This document shows, piece by piece, positions 23,731 through 33,317 of a stretch of 64,000 nt of DNA; within the stretch, counting starts at the first letter, position 1, and each line of letters starts with the position of its first letter. A program made the position numbers and the translations under genes. The stretch is from NCBI GenBank assembly GCA_013115135.1, contig JABANP010000207.1:1-64000 (forward strand), in the 5' to 3' direction. The notes under the pieces were generated by a model. That model was not told the origin of the DNA. It searched no databases and saw nothing but the letters and a program-made list of their open reading frames with translations. Source of the stretch: Perkinsus olseni. Taxonomy: Eukaryota; Perkinsozoa; Perkinsida; Perkinsidae.

Positions 23731-24165
23731 ACAGTGACAACTACCTCCATTGCTGCCGCGTGCCCACCTTGCTCTTCGTCCGCCTTAGCTCGAGATACGA
23801 ACCCACGGTACGTTCGTCAGCAAACACGTGCGTTACTCGACATGCTATCGAACATACGTTCTCCCTAAATCCGCAACGAGATCAGTCCTCTCCGAACCCC
23901 TCTCGAACTCGTTTTGCCTCTCTTTGAGCCCCGTCTCAGGTGGCCACGCTGTACTGATGTTATAGTTCACGAGCGGTAGCAGCTCTTTGTTGTCGAAGAC
24001 CACTCCCGGACTTGGACTCCCACCCCGGTGTCTTATCGTCTTCATGGAGGTCGAGCTCGAACTCTGATTGTGCAACGAACTCCCCCTCTAAGGGAGAGTG
24101 TACCCCCTCTGCCAGCTGGTAGAGTGTAGTGGGTACGCAGCAGCAATGGAGGTAGTTGTCACTAT
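23731..24165. mobile_element. MITE-like element with 37-bp terminal inverted repeats
   Basis: The left end, 23731-23767, is the reverse complement of the right end, 24129-24165, with 34 of 37 positions matching. The interior of about 360 bp has no coding sequence that I trust. The outer edge carries the TTGTCACTATAG block also found at the ends of the two adjacent direct repeats. Small size, inverted ends and lack of a transposase fit a non-autonomous DNA element. A target-site duplication was not identified. Confidence 0.6.
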
Positions 24166-24464
24166 AGTACATTCCGTGTAACCCTCTGACCAGTTCACGT
24201 CTCCGTCATGCGCGAGCAAGTTAGAGGTCATCGGTGTTCGCAGAGTTCACAAAAACGAGTGCGTGGTGAGGTCCTCGCCATGACACGTTGTGAGGTTTAT
24301 TTCCCGGAAGTTCCTGATTATTTCATAGCGTCTCTTCCCGCTAAAGTTTGCATACGATAACTCGGCTTATGGCCACTCGGGTCTTAGTTCAAGCTTAGGG
24401 TTGCTAGGAGGGCTGAAGCTTAAAAGAGATGGAGTCTTCTCAGTTCTTCGAGCGCTTTCAAAGA
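24166..24464. other. Conserved upstream region of array copy 1
   Basis: Similar to the regions before copies 3 (about 28250-28420) and 5 (about 30650-30760): shared pieces include CACCGTCA(C/T)(C/G)CGCGA-type wording and GTGGTGAGGTCCTCGC followed by an ATG-like site. It is part of the duplicated unit and probably promoter or 5' untranslated sequence. No separate gene recognised. Confidence 0.45.
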
Positions 24465-25160
24465 ATGCATCTATCGCTTTTCCTTGGCTCTAGTTCTCCA
24501 GCACGTTTCGGGAGAGGACGACAATCTGAGATTCCAGAACCCCTCTGCGCTGGCTGTGCACGGCACGGGGGCCACGACAAGTCAAGGTAGTCGAGCTGTC
24601 GCAACCGTTATCGGCGGCTCTGTTGATTGCAGATCCATACTGCAAGCCCACCGGGCAATGTCAACTTGACTACGGCCATGTTGAGGGGTGCACCTGCCCG
24701 AATGGAATTGAGCCGGTTTACACGCTGGTAGGTGAAGGCCACGCGCTATTTGCTGGCAGAGTTACTGTGGGCTTGAGCTTTGCTGTAGTGCGATCCTCAT
24801 GGTCCAAATCTCTCTTCAGAAGAAGGTCTATGGATACTATCGTGTTGCCTCTACGGCTTGCGCCGCTAAATGCTCTAAAGATAGCGATTGTCCAGCCCCC
24901 CAACACGGAATTGGGTTGACGGCTTTCTGTGGCTCTAGCAATCGCTGCTTCCTATCATGCTCGAAGGTGAGGTGGAGGGAGGACTCGCCAAGCCCATTTT
25001 GTTGTACTAGGCTGCTGCCATCGCGCTCGTGTGTCGGCCGGGAGTGAGTGTTAGTGCTCTTCAGTTCTACGCCTCTTGCCCTTCGTCCAGTAGATGTCGA
25101 CCCGTGGACTTTGGCGAGAGTACGAGCAAGGTCATTGATACATGTCTATACGATCAGTGA
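24465..25160 (+). pseudogene. Cysteine-rich secreted protein family, copy 1 (subtype A), frameshifted signal exon
   Basis: Exons by comparison with intact copies: 24465-24586, 24633-24727 (95 nt), 24820-24966 (147 nt) and 25065-25160 (96 nt), all with GT-AG borders. Exon 2 reads DPYCKPTGQC...GCTCPNGIEPVYT, exon 3 KKVYGYYRVASTACAAKC ... SDCPAPQHG, exon 4 FYASCPSSSRCRPVDFG ... CLYDQ then stop. Exon 1 is 122 nt where intact copies have 121 or 124. One extra base in the CGCTTTTCCTTGGC region breaks the signal peptide, although LALVLQHVSGEDDNL is still legible in the neighbouring frame. The rest of the coding sequence is undamaged, so the break is recent or is an assembly error. Exon 4 has S-C in place of the usual W-C. 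Function unknown. Confidence 0.72.
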
Positions 25161-25582
25161 AGTCACATTGGACAAGCTGGAGGGAAGCCGTGGTGATCGT
25201 CACTTTTTTGAGATCGCCGCTTAGTCGCCTTTTTATCATGGCTGCTCCCGATTCTGACGCTTCGCGAAGAGTTCTGCGTCCCCCTGAGTATGGCTTCTCA
25301 TCGCCTGCTAATGGACGGTCTCACAGTTGCTACGTTGCGTGGAGTTGATAGATGGGGTTCGCTCTGTTATAGGAACTTGCGTTGAAAGTAAGCGAGATCT
25401 CCTCAGTCTTGTCCCCTCCTCGCACGACTTCCTGAAAAGGCATAAACTGAAAGACTGCGTCACAAAATGGCAACTAGCAAACTGCCTGAAGAAGGTCAAA
25501 TGCAAGATCACATATTGCCTTCTACCCTTGCTATCATCATTCTCGATTGTCGCTGAGTGGTGTAGAGTTGCCGGTCTTTATC
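25161..25582. other. 3' flank of copy 1
   Basis: The first 70 bp resemble the flanks of copies 3 and 5 (AAGCTGGAGGGAAGCCGTGG-type wording, then a T-rich run). No gene recognised in the rest. Confidence 0.4.
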
Positions 25583-26583
25583 GGTTTGGATACTTACAGC
25601 TCGACTCAGGTTATGGAGTTGTTAAAAGACTACCTGATTGAGAACACAACACCCGGGTTTTGCCATATGGAATCCAATCTTCCATCCGCTGTCTTTTTTA
25701 AGAAGTGGCATGGGCCCCGCTCGAGTTTTGGCGTCTCCGGCCCGCCCGGCCAGCTATCAAGGACACCCGCGGCGGGCTCGACGGGGGCTCACGCATTTCT
25801 CGTGCGGTGCGACAAATTATCACGGGCGGTTGGCGGCGCGCGCACTGCCAACCGGTTTATGAGAATCAGCCAGCCGTTCCACAACGCAGTTAAATATAGC
25901 TCTCCTGGAGAGCGCTCTCAGGATTGGATTTAGCATGTGAAAAAGCGATCCTGGAAGCACGCTTGGGGCTGGGTGGAGGTCAATTGAACGCCTGGTGCGT
26001 TGTGTCATGAATTATGGCTCATGATGATGAGGTTCGGAAACCAACGGTCGAGCAGCCCCGGTCCCCTTCTCTCGGAAAAGGGCGGACAACCCGGTATTTG
26101 ACAGCGGGTGGCGGGGAAATCGAGGAATCCAGCGGCGGGAATTTCGCACATGTCGATCTTCTTATCATCTGCCACTCAGCTTAGCTTCAGCGGAGCTTCT
26201 TATCGGAGCACGATATGATCAGCGACATAAACATTACAGAATCCCATCAGGCGTCTCGGTGCTACGTTGATGACCACGGCGCTCCGACTTCGGTCTATCC
26301 TCTCAACCCTAGTGGCTCCCTAGACGGGATTGCCGCGTTGGTGACTCCCGACGGTAGGCATCTTGCGATGATGCCACATCCTGAGCGCTGCTCAATGACG
26401 TGGCAATGGCCGTGGATGCCGAGGGAGTGGAAGGGAATCCGAGGAAGCCCCTGGGCGACTATGTTCCGAAATATCGTCGAATGGGCGGAGAGCAGGATGA
26501 CTCCCGCGTTCGGTGGAAGTAGAACTGTGACATCGGGTGTGCACGATATGGACCTTGACGTGGAGAAACTGAAGACGCTTTGA
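25583..26583 (+). pseudogene. purL: Duplicated last exon of FGAM synthase, interrupted by inserted sequence
   Basis: 26233-26583 repeats the last purL exon (22386-22729) from GAATCCCAT to the stop, ending EKLKTL where the parent has EKLKAL; it includes GRHLAMMPHPERCSMTWQW unchanged. The preceding piece at 25590-25618 repeats the last 28 bp of the upstream purL intron plus the first exon bases (ATACTTACAGCTCGACTCAG then GTTATGGA). The two pieces are contiguous in the parent but are separated here by about 615 bp (25619-26232) of GC-rich, unrelated sequence. This copy has GCGTTGGTG where the parent has GGGTTTGGTG, so it keeps frame where the parent is broken. There is no upstream purL sequence, so it cannot encode an enzyme. 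Confidence 0.8.
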
Positions 26584-27085
26584 GTTTTTGCATGGGCGAA
26601 GATAAGATTGTAGTGAGCGAAGAACTCCGGATGTCGAGGTAGTCCGCTGAGCGGACTCCGCTCGAGGATGCAGCAACGTAAAAGCGTGCAGGACTGCACG
26701 ACGCGACGTCGCCGAAGGGGCGTCCGGTGACCTGTGGCGATGTCGTGCACTCCAGTGCCGGGCGGGATGTAGATTTCTGACCCAGGCTGTAGTCGCCTAG
26801 TTGGGCGAGCTGCCGGGATTTCGATTCCTCTTCTCCCAATGGTACAGAGGGCAGCATCGGAAGGATGGTTTGCACAGGTCTTGTGAGAATTGCTACTGAA
26901 AAGGCGAAAGTGCATACAACGTGGAGAGAATATTTGGCTTCTTGATAACCTCGCGAGAACAACTCTCTCGACTGTCGCTCCCCCCTTCATGCTGTGATCG
27001 TGAACTGATCATCACTTATTGATGGTATCCGGTGAGCTAGCTGTACTCCGTTTCACTGTGGGACTCCCACAGGCAACTTTTTACA
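26584..27085. other. Spacer before array copy 2
   Basis: The first 20 bp match the purL 3' flank. Otherwise no recognisable gene. A long minus-strand open frame across 26295-26990 is antisense to the purL duplicate and is not supported. Confidence 0.4.
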
Positions 27086-27771
27086 ATGCATCTGACAGTC
27101 GTCATCATCAGTCTGATTGCCCATTGAGTGTTGGGGGGCGTGGACGTTGCTTATTGAAGACCCGAAAAAGGTGCTCCCCCGACTCTCAAGAACGCGGGTG
27201 AGTTGAGCTCTACAACCGTTAGTTGATGTGCCCCTCCCAGATCCTTACAGAAAGCCGATCGGTTTCTGTGGTCCGCCCGGCAGGAGGGGCAAAGGCTGCA
27301 CTTGTCCGAACGGAACTCATGTGGTCAGCGCAACGGTAAGGAGAGCTTTACTTCCCCTCTCCGGTGCCGAGGATCTCACACTAGGTGCCTTTCAGGAAAT
27401 GATTGTTCATTCTATCCCGATCTATGCAGCAATATGCGCTCCTGAATGCTCGACAGATGACGACTGTCCTCCTCCACAACGTGCACTCAGACTGAGGCCT
27501 TTCTGTGACCCCAACGGGAGATGTTTACTTTCATGTTCCAAGGTAAGGAAGAGGCTTCGAACCGGTAGCGGGACCGGCTTCAGCAACTGAAGCCTCGAAG
27601 TTTGACGCTTTAGGGGGGAGGATATCGACTCTGGGGTGATGGAAGAGTTCTCTGGTCCTGTGCTCGCCCGTTGCTGGTGATGGCATCTCGCAGATTTTCT
27701 CCTGGTGTTCTTTCTCGGGTGTATGCCGTCGGATTGGAGGCGTTGGGCCGATATGTCTATACGAGCAGTGA
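27086..27771 (+). pseudogene. Cysteine-rich secreted protein family, copy 2 (subtype B), nonsense in signal exon
   Basis: The ATG at 27086 starts MHLTVVIISLIAH and stops at TGA 27125-27127, where copies 4 and 6 have TGC (reading HCVLG). A second stop follows. Later exons are fully legible: exon 2 27241-27335 (95 nt; DPYRKPIGFCGPPGRRGKGC then TCPNGTHVV), exon 3 27396-27542 (147 nt; ICAPECSTDDDCPPPQ...CLLSCSK) and exon 4 27694-27771 (78 nt; IFSWCSFSGVCRRIGGVGPI, then CLYEQ, stop). Splice signals are intact. Without a signal peptide it could not be secreted, so I call it a pseudogene. An alternative first exon cannot be excluded. Confidence 0.7.
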
Positions 27772-28628
27772 ATCTCATATTGAATATCACCGAGAGGAGT
27801 ACAACCAGTAGCGGTACCTATGCTACAGCTTCTCGCAATTCTTAAAGGATTTTTCAAGTAGCCTGAGTTGGCTTTTTTCTCGCCCATCGGAGGCGGTGGC
27901 CCAGACGGGGTGACTCCATTTTCACTAGAGTGGTTCAGTGTTCGTCATCTGGGAGTATGCTCGACCGCTGGCGCGGACTGAGAGAGCGCCATTCATCTTA
28001 GGAGAGTTGTGACTGAGAACAACGGGAGTTCGGCAGGCCGTCGCCGAGGGTTTTCACGTCACGTCCACTTTTTTGAGGTGCCGAGCCTGCCGGTGGAGCG
28101 GCAGGGACCAGTCTGACCTCTGAGCGTATGTCCGAGGTACCTGAGTTGTCGCCGCGAACCTTACCACCCTGTAGCATCGCTCTTAGACGGTGTATTAAGT
28201 GAGGGAGAGCGTCCTCGAGCCAAGCTTCAATTGCGAGCCGAACCGTGTCACTCTTCTGCGAAGTTCGCGTCACCGTCACCCGCGAGCAACTCGGATGCGG
28301 GCTGTGTTTGCCGAGGTTCACACAGACGAGAGCGTGGTGAGGTCCTCGCTATGAACACGTTAGGGAGTTTGCTCCGGCGAAGATTGCACATGCTTCAAGG
28401 CGGTTCTTCTGACCACCGTTCACTCGAGAACGTGAGGTGTATGGACACTCGGGTCGTATGTTGTGAAGCAGAGGGGCTGTTGTGTTTGGGGATTCGGCTT
28501 GTCTGATGCTTCCGGGAAGCAGCTTCCCCACGTAGAGTTCCCCTGGACTGCCGATCTTTCCAGCTGCAATTCGTGAAATAATGAAGTCTGTTCAGTTCTA
28601 GGAGCTCTTTTTCGAACGACTTCCGCCA
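27772..28628. other. Spacer between copies 2 and 3
   Basis: 27772-27890 is shared with the flank of copy 4 (30170-30290). About 28030-28430 is shared with the upstream region of copy 5 (30435-30760), including a CACGTCACGTCC element near 28057 matching CCACGTGACGCC near 30452. No separate gene recognised. Confidence 0.45.
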
Positions 28629-29317
28629 ATGCATCTATCACTCTTTCTGGCTCTAGTTCTCCAACTCGCTTCTGGGGAGGAAGACAACTTGAGATCCCAA
28701 AACCCCCCTGCGATGGCTGTCCACGGCAAGGGAACCACCACGACTCAAGGTAGTTGAAGTCTTGCAACGGTTATCGGTGGACCTGTTGATGGCAGATCCA
28801 TACAGCAAGCCCACCGGACGGTTCTTTAATGACTATGGCACGCTCAAGGGGTGCACCTGCCCAAATGGAATTGAACCGGTTTACACGATGGTAGGCAAAA
28901 CCCTCGCTCTACTTATTGATAGCGGTACTGTGACCTTTGCTGGAGTGCATATTGTCATGGTTCATACCTTTCCTCAGAAAAAGATTTACGGATATTATCG
29001 GGTTGCCTCTACGGCTTGCACCGCTAAATGCTCGAAAGATAGCGATTGCCCAGCACCCCAGCATGGGTTCGGGGTGAAGGCTCTTTGTGCCTCGGGCGGA
29101 AAGTGCTTCTTGTCATGCTCGAAGGTGAGGTGGAGGGACGACTCGTCGATCGGAGCTTGTTGTGGGCTGCCGGTCTCGGCCTCTCATGTGATTGGCGGGA
29201 GGAAGTGTTAGTGCCTTTCAGTTCTACGCCTGGTGCCCTTCCTCGAGTAGATGCCGCCAGGTAGACGTTGGCGACAGTAAGAGACATGTCACTGATATAT
29301 GTCTGTACAATCAGTGA
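28629..29317 (+). CDS. Cysteine-rich secreted protein family, copy 3 (subtype A), intact
   Basis: Exons 28629-28749, 28796-28890, 28978-29124 and 29222-29317 (121, 95, 147 and 96 nt) join in frame to 152 residues. MHLSLFLALVLQLASG is a clear signal peptide. The mature part carries 11 cysteines: two in exon 2 (GCTCPNGIEPVYT; the first of the usual three is F here, GRFF for GRCF), six in exon 3 (TACTAKCSKDSDCPAPQHGF then CASGGKCFLSCSK) and three in exon 4 (FYAWCPSSSRCRQ, then ICLYNQ). No transmembrane segment after the signal. The C-x-x-x-C-x-x-D-x-DCP segment faintly recalls whey-acidic-protein domains, but spacing differs and I do not assign that family. Function unknown; a secreted or surface role is inferred from the signal and disulfide-type cysteines. 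Confidence 0.8.
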
Positions 29318-29877
29318 ACCCCATTGGATAAGCTGGAGGGACACCGTGGTGATCGGATCTATTCTGAGAGCAGCCTCTAGTCGCCTTTTTTATCATGACT
29401 TTTCTCATTTCCGACGTCTCAACGAGAGTTTAACATCCGCCTGAGTATGGCTTCCCATCGCCTGGTAATGGACGGTCTCACAGTTGCTACGTTGCTTGGA
29501 GTTCATAAATTGTGGATTCGTCCAGTCATAACAACTTGTGCTGAACCTAAGAAAAATCTGCTCAGTCTTCTGAGCTGCTCTCGGAAACCCCAGTGTGCAC
29601 GGCCTAAAACGTTTCTGCTACCCATACAAGCCCGTGAGCCTGCGAGCGGTTTGCCACTGGCGACTCTTGCGTAGTTACAGACCCAACCGACTTCTTGATA
29701 TGGCACTCACAGCCATCCTGCATCGGGCGGCTTCATGTGACGTCCGTTGCAAACCTCATCGTGTCGGGAGCACGCCACCTGACCCTGACTAAGTTGACGA
29801 TCTGAGTACCTTCTCTGTCACAACCGTTCAAGAAGCTATGCATTCCGAACAGTTCTCTGTTCCAGCCACCGCCCGGA
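29318..29877. other. Spacer between copies 3 and 4
   Basis: Starts with the shared A-subtype 3' flank (AAGCTGGAGGGACACCGTGG near 29328 and a T-rich run near 29390). A CATGTGACGTCC element near 29735 matches the CACGTGACGTCC element before copies 6 and 7. No gene recognised. Confidence 0.45.
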
Positions 29878-30270
29878 ACGCGTTTAGTGCTCGTCATGGC
29901 CCTGGTTCTGCATTGCGTGTTGGGGGACCCGGGCAGTCTGGTGCCCGAAGGCCGCTCTGCGTTGGTTGCGCATTGATAAGGAACACGCCTGAGAACTGCT
30001 CCTTCCAGGTCCTGACGGAAAGCCGATTGGCTTCTGTGGTCCTCCCAGCAGAACGGGCAGAGATTGCACTTGCCCGAATGGAGCCCACGTGGTTAGAGCA
30101 ACGGTCAGCGGAACTTTAATTGTCCCGCCGGTATTCATGTATTCAACCCTGGAGATTTTACACAGCGATTGCTTAATATGATCACTGAGAGATACACAAC
30201 CAGTAGCCGTACCTAAGCTACAGCTTTTCTCAATTCTAAGAAGATTTTCCAAAGCAAGCTGAGGTGGCTT
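29878..30270 (+). pseudogene. Cysteine-rich secreted protein family, copy 4 (subtype B), exons 3-4 deleted
   Basis: The start codon position reads ACG (29878-29880) where copies 2 and 6 have ATG; the next in-frame ATG is at 29896 and gives MALVLHCVLGDPGSL. The expected GT donor of exon 1 is missing (GATAAGG at the aligned site). Exon 2 is intact at 30009-30103 (95 nt; PDGKPIGFCGPPSRTGRDC then TCPNGAHVV). Instead of exons 3 and 4, intron 2 runs within about 75 bp into sequence matching the 3' flank of copy 2 (ACAACCAGTAGC near 30195), so an internal deletion removed both. A dead copy. Confidence 0.78.
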
Positions 30271-30999
30271 CTTTCATTACCCAGCACAGGCGCTAGCCCG
30301 GGAGTTCTCTATTCTCGCTGAGTTGCGTAGAGTTTGTCATTGGGAAGCAGGCTCGACTACTGCCGCAGTATTGAAACATTCAGAAAACGCCACTCACCCT
30401 CGGAGATTTGTGAATGAGGATAAAGTCTGGCAGGCTGGCCCCGAAGGGCGCCACGTGACGCCCCCTCGCTCTCAGGAGTCGCTGGCCGGTGAATGGAGGG
30501 CCAGGGTCTAGTCTGACCTCCGCATGAGCGTATGGCATTCGAGTTATCGCCGCGAGTTATACGACTCTCTAGCACTACGGGGGAGAGGGAGATCAGTAAG
30601 AAAGAGCTACCTCAAGTTTAGGTCGAGCGGGGGCCCGATCCGTGTCACTTTCCGACCAGATCACGTCACCGTCACGCGCGAACAACTCAGATGCCGCCTA
30701 CGTTCGCCCCCCGTTCCACACAAATGAGAGGGTGGTGGTGTCCTCGCCGACGGCGAGTCGCCGTGGTACGTTGAGAAGTTTGTTTCGTCGGAGTTTCTAC
30801 TCGATTAATGGCGTCCTTTTCCATCAAAGTTGGCGTGTGACCATTAGAGATATGGCCCCTCGGGTCCTGTGTTTTGAAGCCTGGGGGATGTTGCGTTGCT
30901 AGGCGGGCTGAAGCTGCTCTGATGCTTCCTTCGGGCTCCTCTTTCTGCTGCCATCAGTAATGTCCTGAAGTCTCTTCAGTTCCTCGAGCGCTTTCGAGA
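30271..30999. other. Spacer and conserved upstream region of copy 5
   Basis: About 30435-30760 is shared with the region before copy 3, including GTCTAGTCTGACCTC and the CACGTGACG element. It is part of the duplicated two-gene unit. No separate gene recognised. Confidence 0.45.
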
Positions 31000-31687
31000 A
31001 TGCATCCAGCAGCACTCTTTTTGGCTCTAGTTCTCCAGCACGTTTCGGGAGATATTGACAATCTGAGATTCCAGGACCCTTCCGCACTGGCTGTGCACGG
31101 CACGGGAACCACGACGAGTCAAGGTAATCGAGGTCTTGCAATAGTTGTCGGTGGATCTGTTGATTGCAGATCCATACTCCAAGCCCACCGGGCGATGCTT
31201 CTACGGCGAGCTCGAAGGTTGCATTTGCCCGAAAGGAATTGAACCGGTCTACACGATGGTAGGAAACGCCCTTGCGCTATTCATTGATAGCGCCACCGTG
31301 ACCTTTGCTCGAGTGCTTATTCTCATGGGTCTTATCCTCTTTCAGAAGAGGATCCGCGGATACGATCGAGTTGGCTCTATAGTTTGCACCCCTAGATGCT
31401 CGGAGGATAAGGATTGTCCAGCACCCCAGCACGGGTTCGGGGTGAAGGCTTTTTGTGCCTCTAACGGAAGATGCCTCTTATCATGCTCGAAGGTGAGGGA
31501 GAGGGATGACTTGCTTGTTGTGGGCTGCCGGCCTTGGCCCTTCGTGTGTTGGCCGGGCGTAAGCGTTAGTTCTTCTCAGTTCTACACCTGGTGCCCCTTC
31601 TCGAGTAGATGTCGACCGGTGAACATCGGGGGGAGTTCAAGATACATCACTGATATATGTTTATACGATCAGCGAACCTCACGCTGA
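31000..31687 (+). CDS. Cysteine-rich secreted protein family, copy 5 (subtype A), intact
   Basis: Exons 31000-31123, 31170-31258, 31346-31492 and 31580-31687 (124, 89, 147 and 108 nt) join in frame to 155 residues. Signal peptide MHPAALFLALVLQHVSG. Exon 2 is two codons shorter than in the other copies (GRCFYGELEGCICPKG). Exon 3 has VCTPRCSEDKDCPAPQHG and CASNGRCLLSCSK. Exon 4 has FYTWCPFSSRCRP and DICLYDQRTSR, the stop lying four codons later than in copy 3. All 12 cysteines are kept. Intron 3 could be read through in frame for much of its length, so an unspliced isoform is conceivable but not supported. Function unknown. Confidence 0.82.
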
Positions 31688-32638
31688 ATAAGCTGGAGGG
31701 AAACCGTGGTGATCGTACCTATTCTGGAGGCGGCTTGAGCTCGCCTTTTTTTAATAACTCTACCCCTTTCTGACATCCCACGTAGAGTTTTGCATTCGCC
31801 AGAGTACGGCTTCTAATCGCCGGGTAACAGTTGCTGCGTTGCTTGGAGTTGATAAAGTGCGGATTTGTTTGGTCATAAGAACTTGTGGTGAACCTCGGAA
31901 AGATCTACTCAGGCTTCTGAGCTGCTCTCTGAACTCCCAGTACGCACGGCCTCAAAACGTACACTGCGCAACAAATTCTTAGAAAATCGGGTTTTCTCAG
32001 CATGTCATCCTTCCAGAGTATGATCTCGCAACGAGGCCCCAGTATTTGTGCTCACATGGCATGCTGGATATACCCTCCAAGTTTCAGGGCGAAACTCTGC
32101 GTGGATAGCGAGAAATCGAAAATTTACTCGCTTAGCACGTAAGAAATTCTTATAAAATCACGGCGCTAAGCCGTGATTGGCAGGCTGCCAGTAGTTGGAG
32201 TCTCGGACGGGCGGCTTTACAAGGTCGTGTTCACGAACAGCTCTTTCCGATGATAAACGGCCGGCATCAATGCGGTGGTAGCTTTCGCAGGTATTGGTGA
32301 TGCCGGACAGCAGCCATGCCCGCTGGTAGACTCTCCGGACGAGGGTAGCGCGCGGTTGATTTGGTCATTCCAGAGCGGGCCCCTCCTTAAAGCGCCCTCT
32401 GTGGATTCACATGGTATTTCACGCGCAGTTTCTGTTCCTGCAACGATTGTCAGGACGAAAGAAGCTGTGACGTTATCAACTTCTGGACGTGACATGCAGA
32501 GGCATCCTGTACCGAGCGGCGTCACGTGACGTCCATTGCCCCTGGGAGCCTCGCCTTGAGAGCACGCCGGCTGACCGTGATTAACTCGGAGGATGTGTCC
32601 CCACAGCCGTCCGTCAGTTCTCTGTTCCACCCAGTAGA
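31688..32638. other. Spacer between copies 5 and 6 with a short perfect hairpin
   Basis: Begins with the shared A-subtype 3' flank. 32156-32178 forms a perfect 9-bp stem (AATCACGGC/GCCGTGATT) with a 5-nt loop. A second weak one (AGAAAA/TTTTCT) lies near 31980. The hairpins could belong to transcript 3' ends or a small mobile remnant. No gene recognised. Confidence 0.4.
32519..32534. promoter_or_regulatory. Palindromic CGTCACGTGACGTCC element upstream of copy 6
   Basis: GTCACGTGAC is a perfect palindrome overlapping a CRE-like TGACGTCC. It lies about 105 bp before the ATG of copy 6. The same word occurs before copy 7, and variants occur before copies 3, 4 and 5. A bZIP/bHLH-type regulatory site is an inference. 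Confidence 0.4.
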
Positions 32639-33317
32639 ATGCATTTAGCGTTCTTTACTGCCCTAATTCTGCATTGCGTGTTGGGGGAGCCGGACAGCCT
32701 GGCATCCGATGGCAGCTTTGCGTCGGTCGCGAATGGCGGAGGATCGGCGATGAGTAAAGGGATCGGAAAAGTCACTAAGTCGTCAGCATTTGTTGATGCC
32801 AGATCCTTACAGCAAACCTACCGGGCGATGCCTCATAGATAACGGCGAGCTCAAAGGTTGCACGTGTCCGAATGGAACTCATCCATTTCACACTGTGGTA
32901 AGAAAGACCTTTCTTATTTGCCACCTCCTGCACGCATTCAAGCTCAAATGCATGGACGAAGACTCTAAATTAGCGCCTGTCAGGAGGAGTCCCATGGTTA
33001 TTATCGCTTTGGTTCTGCCATCTGCGCAACTCCATGCCTGAGAGACAGCGATTGTCCTGCTCCTCGGCACGGATTGAGAGTGAAGGCTTACTGCCACGCA
33101 CCGGTGGCATACATCATACGGAATGGGGAGTTGAGGGGGAGATGCTTGTTATCATGCTCTAAGGTGAGGTGGGTGGATTTTCGCCTCATAAATTGGATGC
33201 TCGTCGAGAATCAGTGATGATCCTCTTCAGCTTTTCGCCTGGTGCCCCTCCTCGAGTAGATGCCAGCGGACGAGCATTGGTGAAGTATGTCTATACGGTC
33301 ACGGTATATTATCGTAA
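32639..33317 (+). CDS. Cysteine-rich secreted protein family, copy 6 (subtype B), intact, with exon 3 insertion
   Basis: Exons 32639-32753, 32803-32897, 32984-33163 and 33231-33317 (115, 95, 180 and 87 nt) join in frame to 158 residues. Signal peptide MHLAFFTALILHCVLG resembles copies 2 and 4. Exon 2 is closer to subtype A (DPYSKPTGRCLIDNGELKGC), so this copy may be recombinant. Exon 3 carries an extra 11 codons between the last cysteine pairs (around AYIIRNGELRG) without loss of frame and keeps all six cysteines (ICATPCLRDSDCPAPRHG). Exon 4 reads LFAWCPSSSRCQRTSIGEVC and stops at TAA 33315-33317. Function unknown. Confidence 0.8.

Noticed and set aside
26295..26990. 231-codon minus-strand open frame
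   Set aside because: Largely antisense to the purL terminal-exon duplicate; the same antisense frame appears opposite the parent exon, so it is a shadow of codon usage.
27396..29124. Assignment of the cysteine-rich family to whey-acidic-protein (WAP) domains
   Set aside because: The C-x-x-D-x-DCP segment is WAP-like, but the double-cysteine K-C-C feature and the WAP spacing are absent and the fourth exon has no WAP counterpart.
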